Below, piece after piece: positions 49,883 through 59,288 of a stretch of 64,000 nucleotides of DNA (position 1 is its first letter; each line of letters opens with the position of its first letter). Where the stretch lies: NCBI GenBank assembly GCA_017534885.1, contig JAFXVR010000047.1:24354-88353 (forward strand), written 5' to 3'. Position numbers and translations under genes: made by a program. The DNA is from Clostridia bacterium. GTDB lineage: Bacteria; Bacillota; Clostridia; Christensenellales; Aristaeellaceae. The notes beneath the pieces are model-generated. The model ran no database searches. It worked only from the letters and a program-made list of their open reading frames with translations, and had not been told where the DNA came from.

Positions 49883-52800
49883 ATGGTTCCAGTCCAGATC
49901 ATCGGGTACCGCCTCCCCCAGACCCTGCCCGCCCTGATGCGGGACATCGCCGCTGACCGCGAAGCCGGACGGCGGGTGTTTGTTTTGGTGCCGGAGCAGT
50001 ACACCCTCCAGGCCGAGCAGGAGCTGCTGACCGGGCTGAACCTGCCGGGGCTCATGGATCTGGACGTGCTCTCCCCCAGGCGGCTGGAGCGGCTGATCAC
50101 CGACCGGGCCGGGCGCAGCGCCCTGCCGCCCCTCAGCGACGTGGGCCGGGCCATGGTCTTTGCCCGGGCGCTGATGGACTGCGGGAACAGGCTGGTCTGC
50201 TACCACCGGGTGGTGGAGCGCATCGGCCTGCCGGAGAAGCTCTCCGCCCTGATCGGGGACATGGAAAAGGCCATGATGACCCCCGAGGAGCTGCGGGACA
50301 TCGCTGAAAGCGCCGCTTCGGCCTCTCTGCGGCTGAAGCTCGGGGACATCGCGACGGTGTGGGAAGCCTACCGCGCCAGCATCGGCGAGCGGTTCGCCGA
50401 GCCCATCGCCGCTGAAAACGACCTCCGCCTCCGCTTCGCCCGGACGCGCATCATGGAGGGCGCTTCCCTGTATGTCTGCGGCTTTGACGTGCTTCAAAGC
50501 AGCCTGATGAACCTGCTGTGCGAGGCCGCCCGCCAGTGCGCCCGCGTGACCGTCGCTCTGACCATGGATCAGCCCTCTGCCCGGGACGCCCGCATCTTCA
50601 TGACCCAGCGGCTCACCGCCCAGGAGCTGGCCCAGCGCCTGCAGGACGAGGGCCTGCTCTGCGCCTGGAACTGGCACCACCCCGGCGCGCAGGACAGGCC
50701 GGTAACCGATCCGGCCATCGCGCACCTGGAGAAGCACCTCTTCGCCCGGGACGGCCATCCCCTCCCCTGTGACCCGGAAGCCGTGCGCATTCACACCGCC
50801 GCCGACCCCTACGACGAGGCTGCGACCTGCGCCGCCGTGCTGACCGCCTGGCATCGGGAGGGCATCCCCTGGGAGCGCATGGCGGTGGCCGTGGCTTCCC
50901 AGGACGAGAACCTGCTGGGCGTGCTGGACGCCACGTTGGAAGCCATGCGCGTGCCCCACTGCCTCAGCCGCAAGGACGCCGCCCTGCGCCACGGTCTGGT
51001 GCGTCTGCTGCTCTGTGCGGTGCGCGCGGCCTGCGGTGGCTGGCGGCAGTCAGACCTGCTGGGCGTCATCAAGAGCGGCTTTGCGCCTTTGGAGAGCGCG
51101 GAGTGCCAGGCACTGGAAAACTACGCCCTCGAATACGGCATCGACCGGGCCCGCTGGAACAAGCCCTTCACCCGGGGCGATCGGCCCGAGGCAGCGGAAC
51201 CGCTCCGGCTGAAGCTGATGGGGCCCCTCACCCGCCTGCACGACCGCCTGAAGCAGGCCAGGGACGCCGCCGCCTCAGTGGAAGCCCTGTATCTGCTCCT
51301 CTCCGAGACGGACGCCTATGCCCGCCTGCGCCAGCGCGAGGAGGAGCTCCTGCGCGCCGGGCTCTCCGCCCAGGCCAGTCAGAACCGGCAGGTCTGGCGG
51401 CTTCTGATGGCGCTGATGGATCAGATGTTCACCCTGCTGGGCGGCCAGCGGGCGGTGATGGGTGAGCTGCCCCAGCTGCTGGAAGCCGGTCTGCGTTCTC
51501 TCTCGATCGCCGCCCTGCCGCCCCTGCCCCATGTGGTCATGGCCGGACAGGCCGGGCACGTGATGACAGGCCGCATCGAAGCCTTGGCTGTGCTGGGCCT
51601 GCAGGACGGGGTCGCCTCTGCAGGAGCCGAGAGTCTGATTTCCGACAAGGAGCGGCAGCGTCTGAGCCAGGGCGCCAGGCGCTCCGTCGGCCTTGGGCGG
51701 GCAGAGCAGTTCGCCCTGCGCCAGTCCGATTTTTACCGCACCCTCACCCTGCCCAGCCGCCGCCTCTACCTCTCCTGCAGCGCCGCCGACCAGCAGGGCA
51801 GCGCGCTCCGGCCCGCCACCCTGCTCAGCGATGTCAGCCGCCTGCTGCCGGACGCCCCGGTCACCGGCGGCGCGCAAAGGCAGCGGGAAACCCGGCTGCT
51901 CTCTCCCCAGACCGCCCTTGAGGAGCTGGCGCCCCAGCTGCGCGCCTGTCTGGAAAACGGCACAGAGCCCGACGCCGAAACCCGCGAGGTCATGCTGCAG
52001 CTGCTGAACGACCCGGTCTGGAGCGCGCCGGCCCACCGGGTGCTGGAGGCCCTCCGAGCCGAAAACCGCGCCGGCCCCCTGCCCCGGAGCAAGGCGGAGC
52101 GCCTGTACCGCAGCGATCACGTGTCCGTCAGCCGCCTGGAGGACTTCGCCCAGTGCCCGCACCGGGGTTTTGTGGCGCGCGGTCTGCGGCTGAAGCCCCG
52201 CAAGGATTGGGCCTGGGAAGCCGACGAGCAGGGCACCTTCTTCCACGCGGTGCTGGAGCGCTACACCACCCTGGCCGCTGAGCGCGCCGGCTGGCCCGAT
52301 CTAAGTGACGAGGAGGAGAGCGCCCTCTTCGAGGAGGCCGTCCGTTCCTTCCGGGAAGACCTGGCCGATACCCCCCTCAACGACGACGCTATGAGCCGCC
52401 GCCAGGGGGAGGAGATCGTGCGCACGGTGCACGCCGCCGCCCGCATGTTCACCCGCCATGCCCGGCGCAGCGGCTTTTCCTCCTCCCGGGCGGAGGTGCA
52501 CTTCGGCCGGGGCGGCAGTCTGCCCCCCATCATCCTTCGGCTCTCCGACGGCAGCCATGTGGCGCTGGAGGGCACCATCGACCGCATTGACCTGTGGGAC
52601 ACCGGGGACGCGCGTTTTGTCGGCGTGGTGGACCACAAGAGCAGCAACCTCTCCCTGGAAAAGGAGCGCATCTGGTACGGGCTTCAGCTTCAGCTGCTGG
52701 TTTACCTGAAGGCCGCTGAGCAGTCCGCCGGTGACGCCCTGCCCGCCGGAGCCTTCTATTTCCAGATTCAGGATCCCCTGGTCAAGGCCGGGGATGAAGT

Positions 52801-53218
52801 GGTGGAAGCTACCGAGCACGAGCTGGCCAAGCTCATGCAGCTCAAGGGCGTGGTGCTCTCTGACACCCGGGTGCTGGATCTCATGAGCAAGGGCGGCTGT
52901 GCCCTGATCGACGACCCGCGCATCAAGGGCGGAGGCCTCTCCAAGTCGAAGCTCGCCTGCGATCTCGAGGAAATGCACCACCTGATGGATTACGCGGTGC
53001 ACAAGGCCGCCGAGCTGGCGGAGGAAATGCGCTCCGGCCGGATTGATCTGGCCCCGGCGGCCATCGGCACCAGCTTCGACGCCTGCGATCACTGCATTCT
53101 GCGCGGCCACTGTCCCCTGGACGAAGCCCTGCCCGGCACAGGGCACCGCCATCTGGACGGCGAGGGCAAGGATCAGTACTGGGCGGCCATGCTCTCCGGC
53201 GAGGCCGGAAAAAACTGA
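49883..53218 (+). CDS. addB: AddB-like PD-(D/E)XK nuclease protein
   Basis: 1111 residues, the length of AddB. The C-terminal nuclease is intact: TIDRIDLW then VVDHKSS (near 905-922). The Fe-S cysteines are present: Cys in EDFAQCPHRG (near 755) and CDHCILRGHC (near 1067-1076), same C-x2-C-x5-C spacing as AddB. The N-terminal region aligns with AddB in FVLVPEQYTLQAEQELL, but the Walker A loop that should precede it reads IGYRLPQT, so the ATP-site Gly and Lys are lost. AddA, normally next to addB, is not adjacent. In AddAB the protein forms a heterodimer that processes DNA breaks. Upstream rpe, 36-nt gap. Confidence 0.85.
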   Translation: MVPVQIIGYRLPQTLPALMRDIAADREAGRRVFVLVPEQYTLQAEQELLTGLNLPGLMDLDVLSPRRLERLITDRAGRSALPPLSDVGRAMVFARALMDCGNRLVCYHRVVERIGLPEKLSALIGDMEKAMMTPEELRDIAESAASASLRLKLGDIATVWEAYRASIGERFAEPIAAENDLRLRFARTRIMEGASLYVCGFDVLQSSLMNLLCEAARQCARVTVALTMDQPSARDARIFMTQRLTAQELAQRLQDEGLLCAWNWHHPGAQDRPVTDPAIAHLEKHLFARDGHPLPCDPEAVRIHTAADPYDEAATCAAVLTAWHREGIPWERMAVAVASQDENLLGVLDATLEAMRVPHCLSRKDAALRHGLVRLLLCAVRAACGGWRQSDLLGVIKSGFAPLESAECQALENYALEYGIDRARWNKPFTRGDRPEAAEPLRLKLMGPLTRLHDRLKQARDAAASVEALYLLLSETDAYARLRQREEELLRAGLSAQASQNRQVWRLLMALMDQMFTLLGGQRAVMGELPQLLEAGLRSLSIAALPPLPHVVMAGQAGHVMTGRIEALAVLGLQDGVASAGAESLISDKERQRLSQGARRSVGLGRAEQFALRQSDFYRTLTLPSRRLYLSCSAADQQGSALRPATLLSDVSRLLPDAPVTGGAQRQRETRLLSPQTALEELAPQLRACLENGTEPDAETREVMLQLLNDPVWSAPAHRVLEALRAENRAGPLPRSKAERLYRSDHVSVSRLEDFAQCPHRGFVARGLRLKPRKDWAWEADEQGTFFHAVLERYTTLAAERAGWPDLSDEEESALFEEAVRSFREDLADTPLNDDAMSRRQGEEIVRTVHAAARMFTRHARRSGFSSSRAEVHFGRGGSLPPIILRLSDGSHVALEGTIDRIDLWDTGDARFVGVVDHKSSNLSLEKERIWYGLQLQLLVYLKAAEQSAGDALPAGAFYFQIQDPLVKAGDEVVEATEHELAKLMQLKGVVLSDTRVLDLMSKGGCALIDDPRIKGGGLSKSKLACDLEEMHHLMDYAVHKAAELAEEMRSGRIDLAPAAIGTSFDACDHCILRGHCPLDEALPGTGHRHLDGEGKDQYWAAMLSGEAGKN

Positions 53219-53250
53219 AACACAGTCATTCTCTTGATGGGAGAAGCGTT

Positions 53251-54936
53251 ATGACAGCCGAAGCACCTTTGTACAACAGCCTTTCGGCGGAGGCCAGAAC
53301 CCTGCTGGATCAGGCCATGGCCCACCTGGCGGAGGGCTGTGATCCCGCGTCCCACCTGGTGACCGAGCGCCTGGAGGGCACACCTTACCGCAGCGTGCGC
53401 AGCACCATGTACTACGCGCTGGGTCTGCTGATCTGCAAGGGCCGGGAGGCCGCCGGGGAGGCGGAAGCCCTGGCCGGCGCGGTGCTGGACCTGCAGCTGA
53501 ACGATCCCGCGGAAATCTGGCACGGCACCTTCCGCCACCCGGACGATCCCCCGCCGGCCCGGGGCCTGGCCCCCTGGCACCGGGTGACCCCCGAGGCGCG
53601 GTATCTGGCAGACCTGAGCTGGGAGGCCATCACCGCCCGCTACGCCGGACTGCTGGAAGCCGACCCGGCCCTCGCCCCCCGGGCAGCGGAAATCGAAGGG
53701 CTGCTCAGGCAGGCCCTCGTGGACACCCTGCCCGTGGTCTGGGACACCTATGAGCCCAATCTGCGGGAGTTCATCGGCATGACCCTCGCCATGATGCTGG
53801 AGCATTTTGCCTCCCTGCTCTCCCCCGCCTTCGTCCGCCGCTGCGAGGAGGCCGGGCGGCTGCTCACGGAGGGCGCGATCTCCCGGGTGAAGGCCGGCCT
53901 GACGCCCCTCAACACCAACATCCGCATCATGTACGTCTTTGTGCTGGACTGGTTCGGCCGGCGGCTGAAGACAGAAACCTGGCAGGAGGAAGCCCTTCGC
54001 ATGGCCGAAAGCCTGCTGAAGGACTACAGCGAGTACCATGCCGTGGCCGAGTACAACTCCCCCACCTACTGCGGCGTTGACCTGGCCACCTTAGGTTTCT
54101 GGCGGCGCTACTGCCCCTCTCCCCGGCTGCACGTCATCGCGGACGAGCTGGAAGCGGGTATCTGGCGAGACATGGCAGCCTTCTACAACCCGGCGCTGCG
54201 CAATTTCAGCGGCCCTTACTCCCGCTGCTATGAGATGGACATGGCCGTCCACACCTGCTTTTGCGACCTGCTCTACCTGGGGCTGGGGGAAGCGCGTTTT
54301 CCCTGGCATCCGCTGAACATCGAGAGCGTCATCAACCCGCTGAACGTGCTGGGGGACATCCGCATTCCGGAGGATGTGATTCCCCTGCTGACGGAGGAGC
54401 AGGGCGAGCGCATGGTGCGCCGCACCTTCCGGGAGCTGAGCGAGCGCGGCGACCCCGCCGACAATCAGGCGCTCTGCGAAGCCACCGCCTGGATCACCCC
54501 GCGGCTGATGCTCGGCGCGCTCTCCGGGAGCCGGAATCCCAGCTATCAGCTGCACCCGCTGACGGTTCTCTGGCGGGCGAAAGAGGGGCTCGGCGCCATC
54601 CGATTGCTGCGCTGCCTGCCGGACGGCTCCATGGCGCATCTGCACACCGTTCTCTTTGACGGCGAGGCCGGGCCCAACACCCTGCGGATGCGGGTTGCCA
54701 ACCAATGCCGCCGTCCCGTGCTGGCGTACTATGAGATCACCTGCCCCGGCCTGGACGCCGCCCGCCTGACCCCCGCCAGGTGGAATCTGCCCGGCCTGAC
54801 TGTGCAGCTGCGCACCGACGCGCCCGTGCCTGAGATCCGCGCCGTCTCTGGGGACACCGTGCGGGTCTGCTATCCCCTCCGCCCCAGCGAAAGCCTGTCC
54901 TTTGAGGCGGATGTTTCCCTGAACGACGAGGCCTGA
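53251..54936 (+). CDS. Uncharacterised protein, probable (alpha/alpha)-toroid carbohydrate enzyme
   Basis: 561 residues; I do not recognise a named family with certainty. Helix-rich N-terminal two-thirds with repeated hairpins, conserved-looking signatures AEYNSPTYCGVDL (near 267-279), FYNPALRNFSGPYSRCYEMDM (near 310-330) and a C-terminal 150-residue beta region, a layout shared by heparinase-like toroid lyases and related hydrolases. Similar proteins occur in fungi and bacteria as hypothetical proteins (from memory). No signal peptide, so cytoplasmic. Ribosome site GGGAG 9 nt before ATG. It lies 32 nt behind addB and 50 nt before a GH105 gene, so it is probably involved in uronic-acid sugar breakdown (inference). 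Confidence 0.6.
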   Translation: MTAEAPLYNSLSAEARTLLDQAMAHLAEGCDPASHLVTERLEGTPYRSVRSTMYYALGLLICKGREAAGEAEALAGAVLDLQLNDPAEIWHGTFRHPDDPPPARGLAPWHRVTPEARYLADLSWEAITARYAGLLEADPALAPRAAEIEGLLRQALVDTLPVVWDTYEPNLREFIGMTLAMMLEHFASLLSPAFVRRCEEAGRLLTEGAISRVKAGLTPLNTNIRIMYVFVLDWFGRRLKTETWQEEALRMAESLLKDYSEYHAVAEYNSPTYCGVDLATLGFWRRYCPSPRLHVIADELEAGIWRDMAAFYNPALRNFSGPYSRCYEMDMAVHTCFCDLLYLGLGEARFPWHPLNIESVINPLNVLGDIRIPEDVIPLLTEEQGERMVRRTFRELSERGDPADNQALCEATAWITPRLMLGALSGSRNPSYQLHPLTVLWRAKEGLGAIRLLRCLPDGSMAHLHTVLFDGEAGPNTLRMRVANQCRRPVLAYYEITCPGLDAARLTPARWNLPGLTVQLRTDAPVPEIRAVSGDTVRVCYPLRPSESLSFEADVSLNDEA

Positions 54937-54986
54937 GCGCATCCGTCAGACGCAAGCTCGAGCCTGACCTGTTGGGAGGATTTGAC

Positions 54987-56027
54987 ATGAAGTATCAGGA
55001 AGCCGCGTCGCTGGTGCTGGGCCGTCTGCAGGCCAGCCAGGGCGACGGCCGCTGGAACGATCACCTGTCCCTGGCCACCTGGGAGTGGCCCCAGGGCGTG
55101 GCCATGTACGCCCTGCTGCAGCGCTATGAGGCCCAGCGCGACCCGGCCCTGCTCTCCACCATCAGCGACTGGTACGCGGGACACCTTTCCGCCGGCCTGC
55201 CCGCGCCCAACATCAACACCACCGCGCCCATGCTGGGGCTGGCGCTCCTGTATGAGCTGACCCGCGATCCCCGCTGGGAGGAGCCGATCCGCACCTGGGC
55301 CAGGTGGGTCATGACCGGCCTGCCCCGCACTGAGGAGGGCGGTTTCCAGCACGTGACCAGCGATCTGGAAAACCGCGGCCAGCTCTGGGACGACACCCTC
55401 TTCATGACCGTGCTTTTCCTGTACCGGGCGGGCCGCGCCTTAGGCGAAAAGGCCTGGGTGGACGAGGCGCGCTACCAGTTCCTGCTGCACATCAAGTACC
55501 TGCACGACACCAAAACCGGCCTGTGGTTCCACGGCTGGAGCTTTGAGGGAAGGCACCATTTCGGCCGGGCGCTCTGGGCCCGGGGCAACGCCTGGTTCAC
55601 CGCCGGCGGCGTCGATTTTGCCTCCTGGCTGGATGAGGACGACCCCGTCCGCCGCCTGGTGCTGGAGAGCTGGCGGGAGCAGTGCGCCGCTCTAAAAGCC
55701 TGTCAGGACACCGAAGGCGGCCTGTGGCATACCCTGCTCAACCATCCCGACAGCTACCTGGAGACCTCCGCCAGCGCGGCCATCGCCTACGGCCTGCACA
55801 AGGGCTGCCGGCTGGGGCTGCTGGACAGCGGTTACCGCGACTGCGCGGAGAAGGCCATCGGGGGCGTCATCCGCCAGATCGCCCCGGACGGCACCGTACA
55901 GGGCGTGTCCTACGGCACCCCTGTCGGCGCGGACGAGAACTTCTACCGCACGATCCCCATCAAGCCCACCGCCTATGGCCAGGGGCTGACCTACCTGATG
56001 CTCACTGAGGCGGAGCGCGGCTTCTGA
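54987..56027 (+). CDS. Unsaturated rhamnogalacturonyl/glucuronyl hydrolase, GH105 family
   Basis: 346 residues, (alpha/alpha)6 barrel. Seen: WPQGVAMYAL (near 34-43), GQLWDDTLFM with catalytic Asp135/Asp136, FHGWSF, WARGNAWFTAG and ETSASAAIAYG, the YteR/YesR pattern. It removes the unsaturated uronic acid from the end of lyase products, in the cytoplasm (no signal peptide). Start ATG 54987 with GGGAGG; a TTG 15 nt upstream is in frame. Last gene of this direction before the L,D-transpeptidase, which has its own promoter-like element. Confidence 0.9.
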   Translation: MKYQEAASLVLGRLQASQGDGRWNDHLSLATWEWPQGVAMYALLQRYEAQRDPALLSTISDWYAGHLSAGLPAPNINTTAPMLGLALLYELTRDPRWEEPIRTWARWVMTGLPRTEEGGFQHVTSDLENRGQLWDDTLFMTVLFLYRAGRALGEKAWVDEARYQFLLHIKYLHDTKTGLWFHGWSFEGRHHFGRALWARGNAWFTAGGVDFASWLDEDDPVRRLVLESWREQCAALKACQDTEGGLWHTLLNHPDSYLETSASAAIAYGLHKGCRLGLLDSGYRDCAEKAIGGVIRQIAPDGTVQGVSYGTPVGADENFYRTIPIKPTAYGQGLTYLMLTEAERGF

Positions 56028-56106
56028 CCGCCTTTGACCGCTTCAAACCGCATCTGATCGCCAATTGTTACAGTTTTGCACTGCGCTGGATTTTTCACGC
56101 CGAATC

Positions 56107-56115
56107 TGATAAGAT
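56107..56115 (+). promoter_or_regulatory. Extended -10 element before the L,D-transpeptidase gene
   Basis: TG (56107-56108), one base, TAAGAT (56110-56115), 65 nt before the start codon. The -35 is not convincing. Confidence 0.4.
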
Positions 56116-56179
56116 AGAGGGCGTGAATCTGCCATCCCCGGGCGGCGCGTCCGCCCAAATCACACTCGGAGGCTTGACC

Positions 56180-58459
56180 ATGCGGAAAATCCTGTCCCTG
56201 CTGCTGATACTCACCCTGCTGCCCCTCTGTACCGCCGCGGAAGGCGCGTCCCTGGGCATCACCCCGGTGACCGAGGTCATCCGACCCGGCCGTGCGGTGC
56301 TGCTGTCTTTCAGCGTGCCCGAGGCCGGCGTCGCCGATCTGGATCTGGTGAACGAGAGCGGCGAACGCCTGAGCGTGGCTGTACTGGACCTTTCGGTCAG
56401 GCAGGGCCTGAACCATGTGTGGTGGAACGGTACTTATGAGAGCGTCCCCGCGCCGGAGGGCAGCTGGCTGCTGCGCCTGACCCAGAACGGTCTGAGCGCC
56501 ACCGTGCCGGTCACCGTGGGCCCGCTGGCGCCCTATATCACCGCCATCAGCCCCCTGCTGACCACCCTGACCCCCGCCGCCAGCATGACCGTCAGCTTCT
56601 ACGCCAGCTGCAGCGGCACCATGACCACCACCCTGATCAGCGGAGGCGAGCGCAGCCTCCTGGCCTCCTGGCCCATCAGCGCCGGCAACAACAGCCTCAC
56701 CTGGACCGGCATGGGCCAGCGGGACGGCCGCTATCAGTTTGAGATGCAGCTCACCGACGAGACCGGCGACCAGTCCCAGGCCGAGACCTTCCCGGTGACG
56801 CTCTCCGGCTTTGACGCCTACTACGCCGCCCGGGACGCCGAGCAGGCCGCCCTGGACGCCGACCGGGACGAGACTATTGTGGAGGAAGAACCATCCCCCG
56901 CTCCCAGCGAAGCGGAAGATCCGGCGGACGATGAGGCCGCTGACGAGGAACCCACAAAAACCCAGCCGGAGCCCCAGCCCGAAGTTCCTGAAACCGTCAG
57001 CGAGCCTGAAGAAAGCGATGAGACGCCTCCCGCGGAAGATATCGCAGACGTGGATGAGGAAACCGATCTCCCCGAAGACGCTGAGGATGTCCCCGATGCG
57101 GACGCCGAAACCGCCCCTGAGGACGCTGAGGACGCCGAAGCGCCTGATGCAGACGCTGAGAATGCTGATGCTGAAGACACCGAAGCGCCCGACGTGGACG
57201 CCGAAGCGCCTGCTACCCATGACGAGGGTCAGGTGATCGAGGAAGAAGAATTTGTGGATGAGCTGCCCGAGGACGAGCGCCTCGACCAGGATTCCGGGGA
57301 CGGCAGCGGCGCGCCTGCCGGTGTCAGCCGGGAATCCGACAACCTGCTGGTGGCCTGCTCCGGCGAGGATCAGGCGGTCTTCACCCCTTCCTATTCCAGC
57401 CCCTACGCCGGCCGGGACGAGACCATCAATTACTGGACGACGCCCATGAACATCGCCGATGAGGAGGCGGTGTGGAACATCCTGATGGAGCCCATCACCG
57501 TGCTGGACAACGGCAAGAAAAAGGCCGAGCGCATGCAGGTGGTCATCCATGAGGAGCCCAGCGAGGACAGCGCTCCCGTAGGCCTTGCCACCTGCATCAC
57601 CCAGGGCGTGCATGTGCTGGAGCGCGGTGAAACCTGGTCGCTCATCGAGTGCTATTCCTCTTCCTTCTACGCCACCACCGTGGAGGCCTGGAACATGCTG
57701 GTGCAGGGCTATGTGCCCACCAAGTACCTCAAGACTGTCACCCCCAGCCAGAAGTTTGGCCTGGTGGTGGACAAGCTGACCCAGCGCCTGTATATCTTCA
57801 AGGACGGCAAGCTTTACGACACCCTGCTGGTCTCCACCGGCCTGACCAACGCCAAGCAGCCCTTCAACGAGACCCGCTCGGGTGAATTCCTGATGCAGGA
57901 TCCCGCCGTGGGCGAGTTCCGCTCCGACAACATTTACTGCTCCATGGGCATCCGCTTCAACGATGGCGACCTGCTGCACGAGGTGCCCCATCAGAAGTTG
58001 GCCGACGGCGGCAGAACCTACAAAACCACCGAGTACAAGCTGGGCACCAAGGCGAGCCACGGCTGCATCCGCGTGCAGCGCCGCCGCACCCCCAAGCGCA
58101 CCAGCATGACCTGGATCTGGAACAACCGCGCCAACAATGTCAAGATCCTGATCTGGGAGGACTGGCAGGGCCGGCAGCTCTCCTACGCCTCCGACGACAT
58201 GGTCCTGTACTACAATCCCAAGGGCGGCAGCATGTACCACACCGCCGAGACCTGCTATTCCGCCGTCGGCAAGGTGTTCACCCCCTTTACCTATGGCCAG
58301 CTGGAGGACGAGGGTTTTGCCAAGCTGACCCGCTGCGAGTGGTGCTCCCCGCCCCTGCGCCGCGCGGAAATCGACGCCATCAACGCCACCTACGCCCCCG
58401 GCGGCGACCATGATCCCATCATGACCAAAGCCAGGGAAAAGTATCTGCGGAACCGGTAA
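56180..58459 (+). CDS. Exported L,D-transpeptidase (YkuD) with acidic linker
   Basis: 759 residues. Signal peptide 1-21. Residues about 22-210 are two Ig-like beta domains, the first of FlgD type. A Glu/Asp/Ala/Pro-rich linker (about 230-370) contains many DAEDA/APDADAE units. Then come an SH3-like region (about 410-520) and the YkuD domain (about 525-660) with the active-site SHGCIRV (His627, Cys629). A C-terminal 70-residue cysteine-pair domain (YYNPKGG, CEWC) follows. It cross-links peptidoglycan 3-3 or attaches proteins. The acidic linker may carry it through the wall. Followed at 21 nt by the CvpA-like gene. Confidence 0.88.
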   Translation: MRKILSLLLILTLLPLCTAAEGASLGITPVTEVIRPGRAVLLSFSVPEAGVADLDLVNESGERLSVAVLDLSVRQGLNHVWWNGTYESVPAPEGSWLLRLTQNGLSATVPVTVGPLAPYITAISPLLTTLTPAASMTVSFYASCSGTMTTTLISGGERSLLASWPISAGNNSLTWTGMGQRDGRYQFEMQLTDETGDQSQAETFPVTLSGFDAYYAARDAEQAALDADRDETIVEEEPSPAPSEAEDPADDEAADEEPTKTQPEPQPEVPETVSEPEESDETPPAEDIADVDEETDLPEDAEDVPDADAETAPEDAEDAEAPDADAENADAEDTEAPDVDAEAPATHDEGQVIEEEEFVDELPEDERLDQDSGDGSGAPAGVSRESDNLLVACSGEDQAVFTPSYSSPYAGRDETINYWTTPMNIADEEAVWNILMEPITVLDNGKKKAERMQVVIHEEPSEDSAPVGLATCITQGVHVLERGETWSLIECYSSSFYATTVEAWNMLVQGYVPTKYLKTVTPSQKFGLVVDKLTQRLYIFKDGKLYDTLLVSTGLTNAKQPFNETRSGEFLMQDPAVGEFRSDNIYCSMGIRFNDGDLLHEVPHQKLADGGRTYKTTEYKLGTKASHGCIRVQRRRTPKRTSMTWIWNNRANNVKILIWEDWQGRQLSYASDDMVLYYNPKGGSMYHTAETCYSAVGKVFTPFTYGQLEDEGFAKLTRCEWCSPPLRRAEIDAINATYAPGGDHDPIMTKAREKYLRNR

Positions 58460-58480
58460 GTCCTTCGCTCTGGAGGCATC

Positions 58481-59182
58481 ATGAACATCATCGACTACAT
58501 CATCATCGGCATTCTGGGCGTGTCCGTGCTCTTCGGGCTGTACCGGGGCTTCTTCGTCTCCCTGCTGTCCACGGGCGGCTGCCTGGTCTCCCTGCTGCTG
58601 TCCTTCATGGCAGCGCCCCGGCTGGCCGCGCTGATTCAGTCCAATCCCTCCCTGCAACGCACCCTCCTCACCTACACGGACGCCTCCAGCCGCCTGGGCG
58701 ACCTCTCCACCTCCCTGATGAAGGTATCCACCCTGACCCAGGAGAAGATCACCGAGATCGTGGAGAAGGCTAACCTGCCCGGTGCCCTGTCCGACCTGCT
58801 GCGCACCAACCTGGAGAATCAGGTCTTCACCGGCATCGACACCGTGGCCGACTACATCAGCCAGACCATCGTGTCCTCCTGCATCAATATCCTGTGCTAC
58901 ATCGTGTGCTTCATCGCCATCTATCTGGCGCTGATCCTCATCTTCCACCTGCTGGACGCGGTGTTCCACCTGCCGGTGCTCAAGCAGCTCAACGCCCTCT
59001 TCGGCGGCGTCTTCGGCCTGGTTCGCGGGTTGATCTTCGTGTACATTCTCTTTGCCCTCCTGCCCGTGGTGCAGACCGTGGTGCCCATGAAGGCCGTGGA
59101 GGAGCTGATCGCCGCCTCGCGCCTGGCCCCCCTCTTCACCGGCGGCAGCCTGGTATCGGCAATACTCAACGGACATCTGTGA
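58481..59182 (+). CDS. CvpA-family membrane protein
   Basis: 233 residues. Four membrane segments: two near 5-45 (IIIGILGVSVLFGLYRGF, then a Leu/Val-rich one), and two near 140-165 and 170-200 around a GGVFGLVRG turn, with an amphipathic, Ser/Thr-rich middle. CvpA proteins are linked to colicin V export and, in Gram-positives, to membrane/wall integrity; mechanism unknown. Shares the transcript with the L,D-transpeptidase gene. Confidence 0.82.
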   Translation: MNIIDYIIIGILGVSVLFGLYRGFFVSLLSTGGCLVSLLLSFMAAPRLAALIQSNPSLQRTLLTYTDASSRLGDLSTSLMKVSTLTQEKITEIVEKANLPGALSDLLRTNLENQVFTGIDTVADYISQTIVSSCINILCYIVCFIAIYLALILIFHLLDAVFHLPVLKQLNALFGGVFGLVRGLIFVYILFALLPVVQTVVPMKAVEELIAASRLAPLFTGGSLVSAILNGHL

Positions 59183-59195
59183 CCACCGTACCTTG

Positions 59196-59239
59196 CAAAA
59201 AGGAAGCCTATCCTCTTGCCGGAAAGGCTTCCTTTTTGA
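59196..59239. terminator. Bidirectional terminator
   Basis: AAAAAGGAAGCC and GGCTTCCTTTTT arms around a 17-nt loop between convergent genes. Confidence 0.88.
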
Positions 59240-59288
59240 TGGCTTGCCGATGGCTTTCTGCCGGGTGTGCCGTCCGCGCCTGGCTGAA

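Noticed and set aside
55991..59176. 1061-codon open frame on the minus strand
   Set aside because: It lies antisense to the GH105, L,D-transpeptidase and CvpA-like genes, has Gly/His/Val-rich composition from GC-rich complementary codons, and no recognisable domain or ribosome site.
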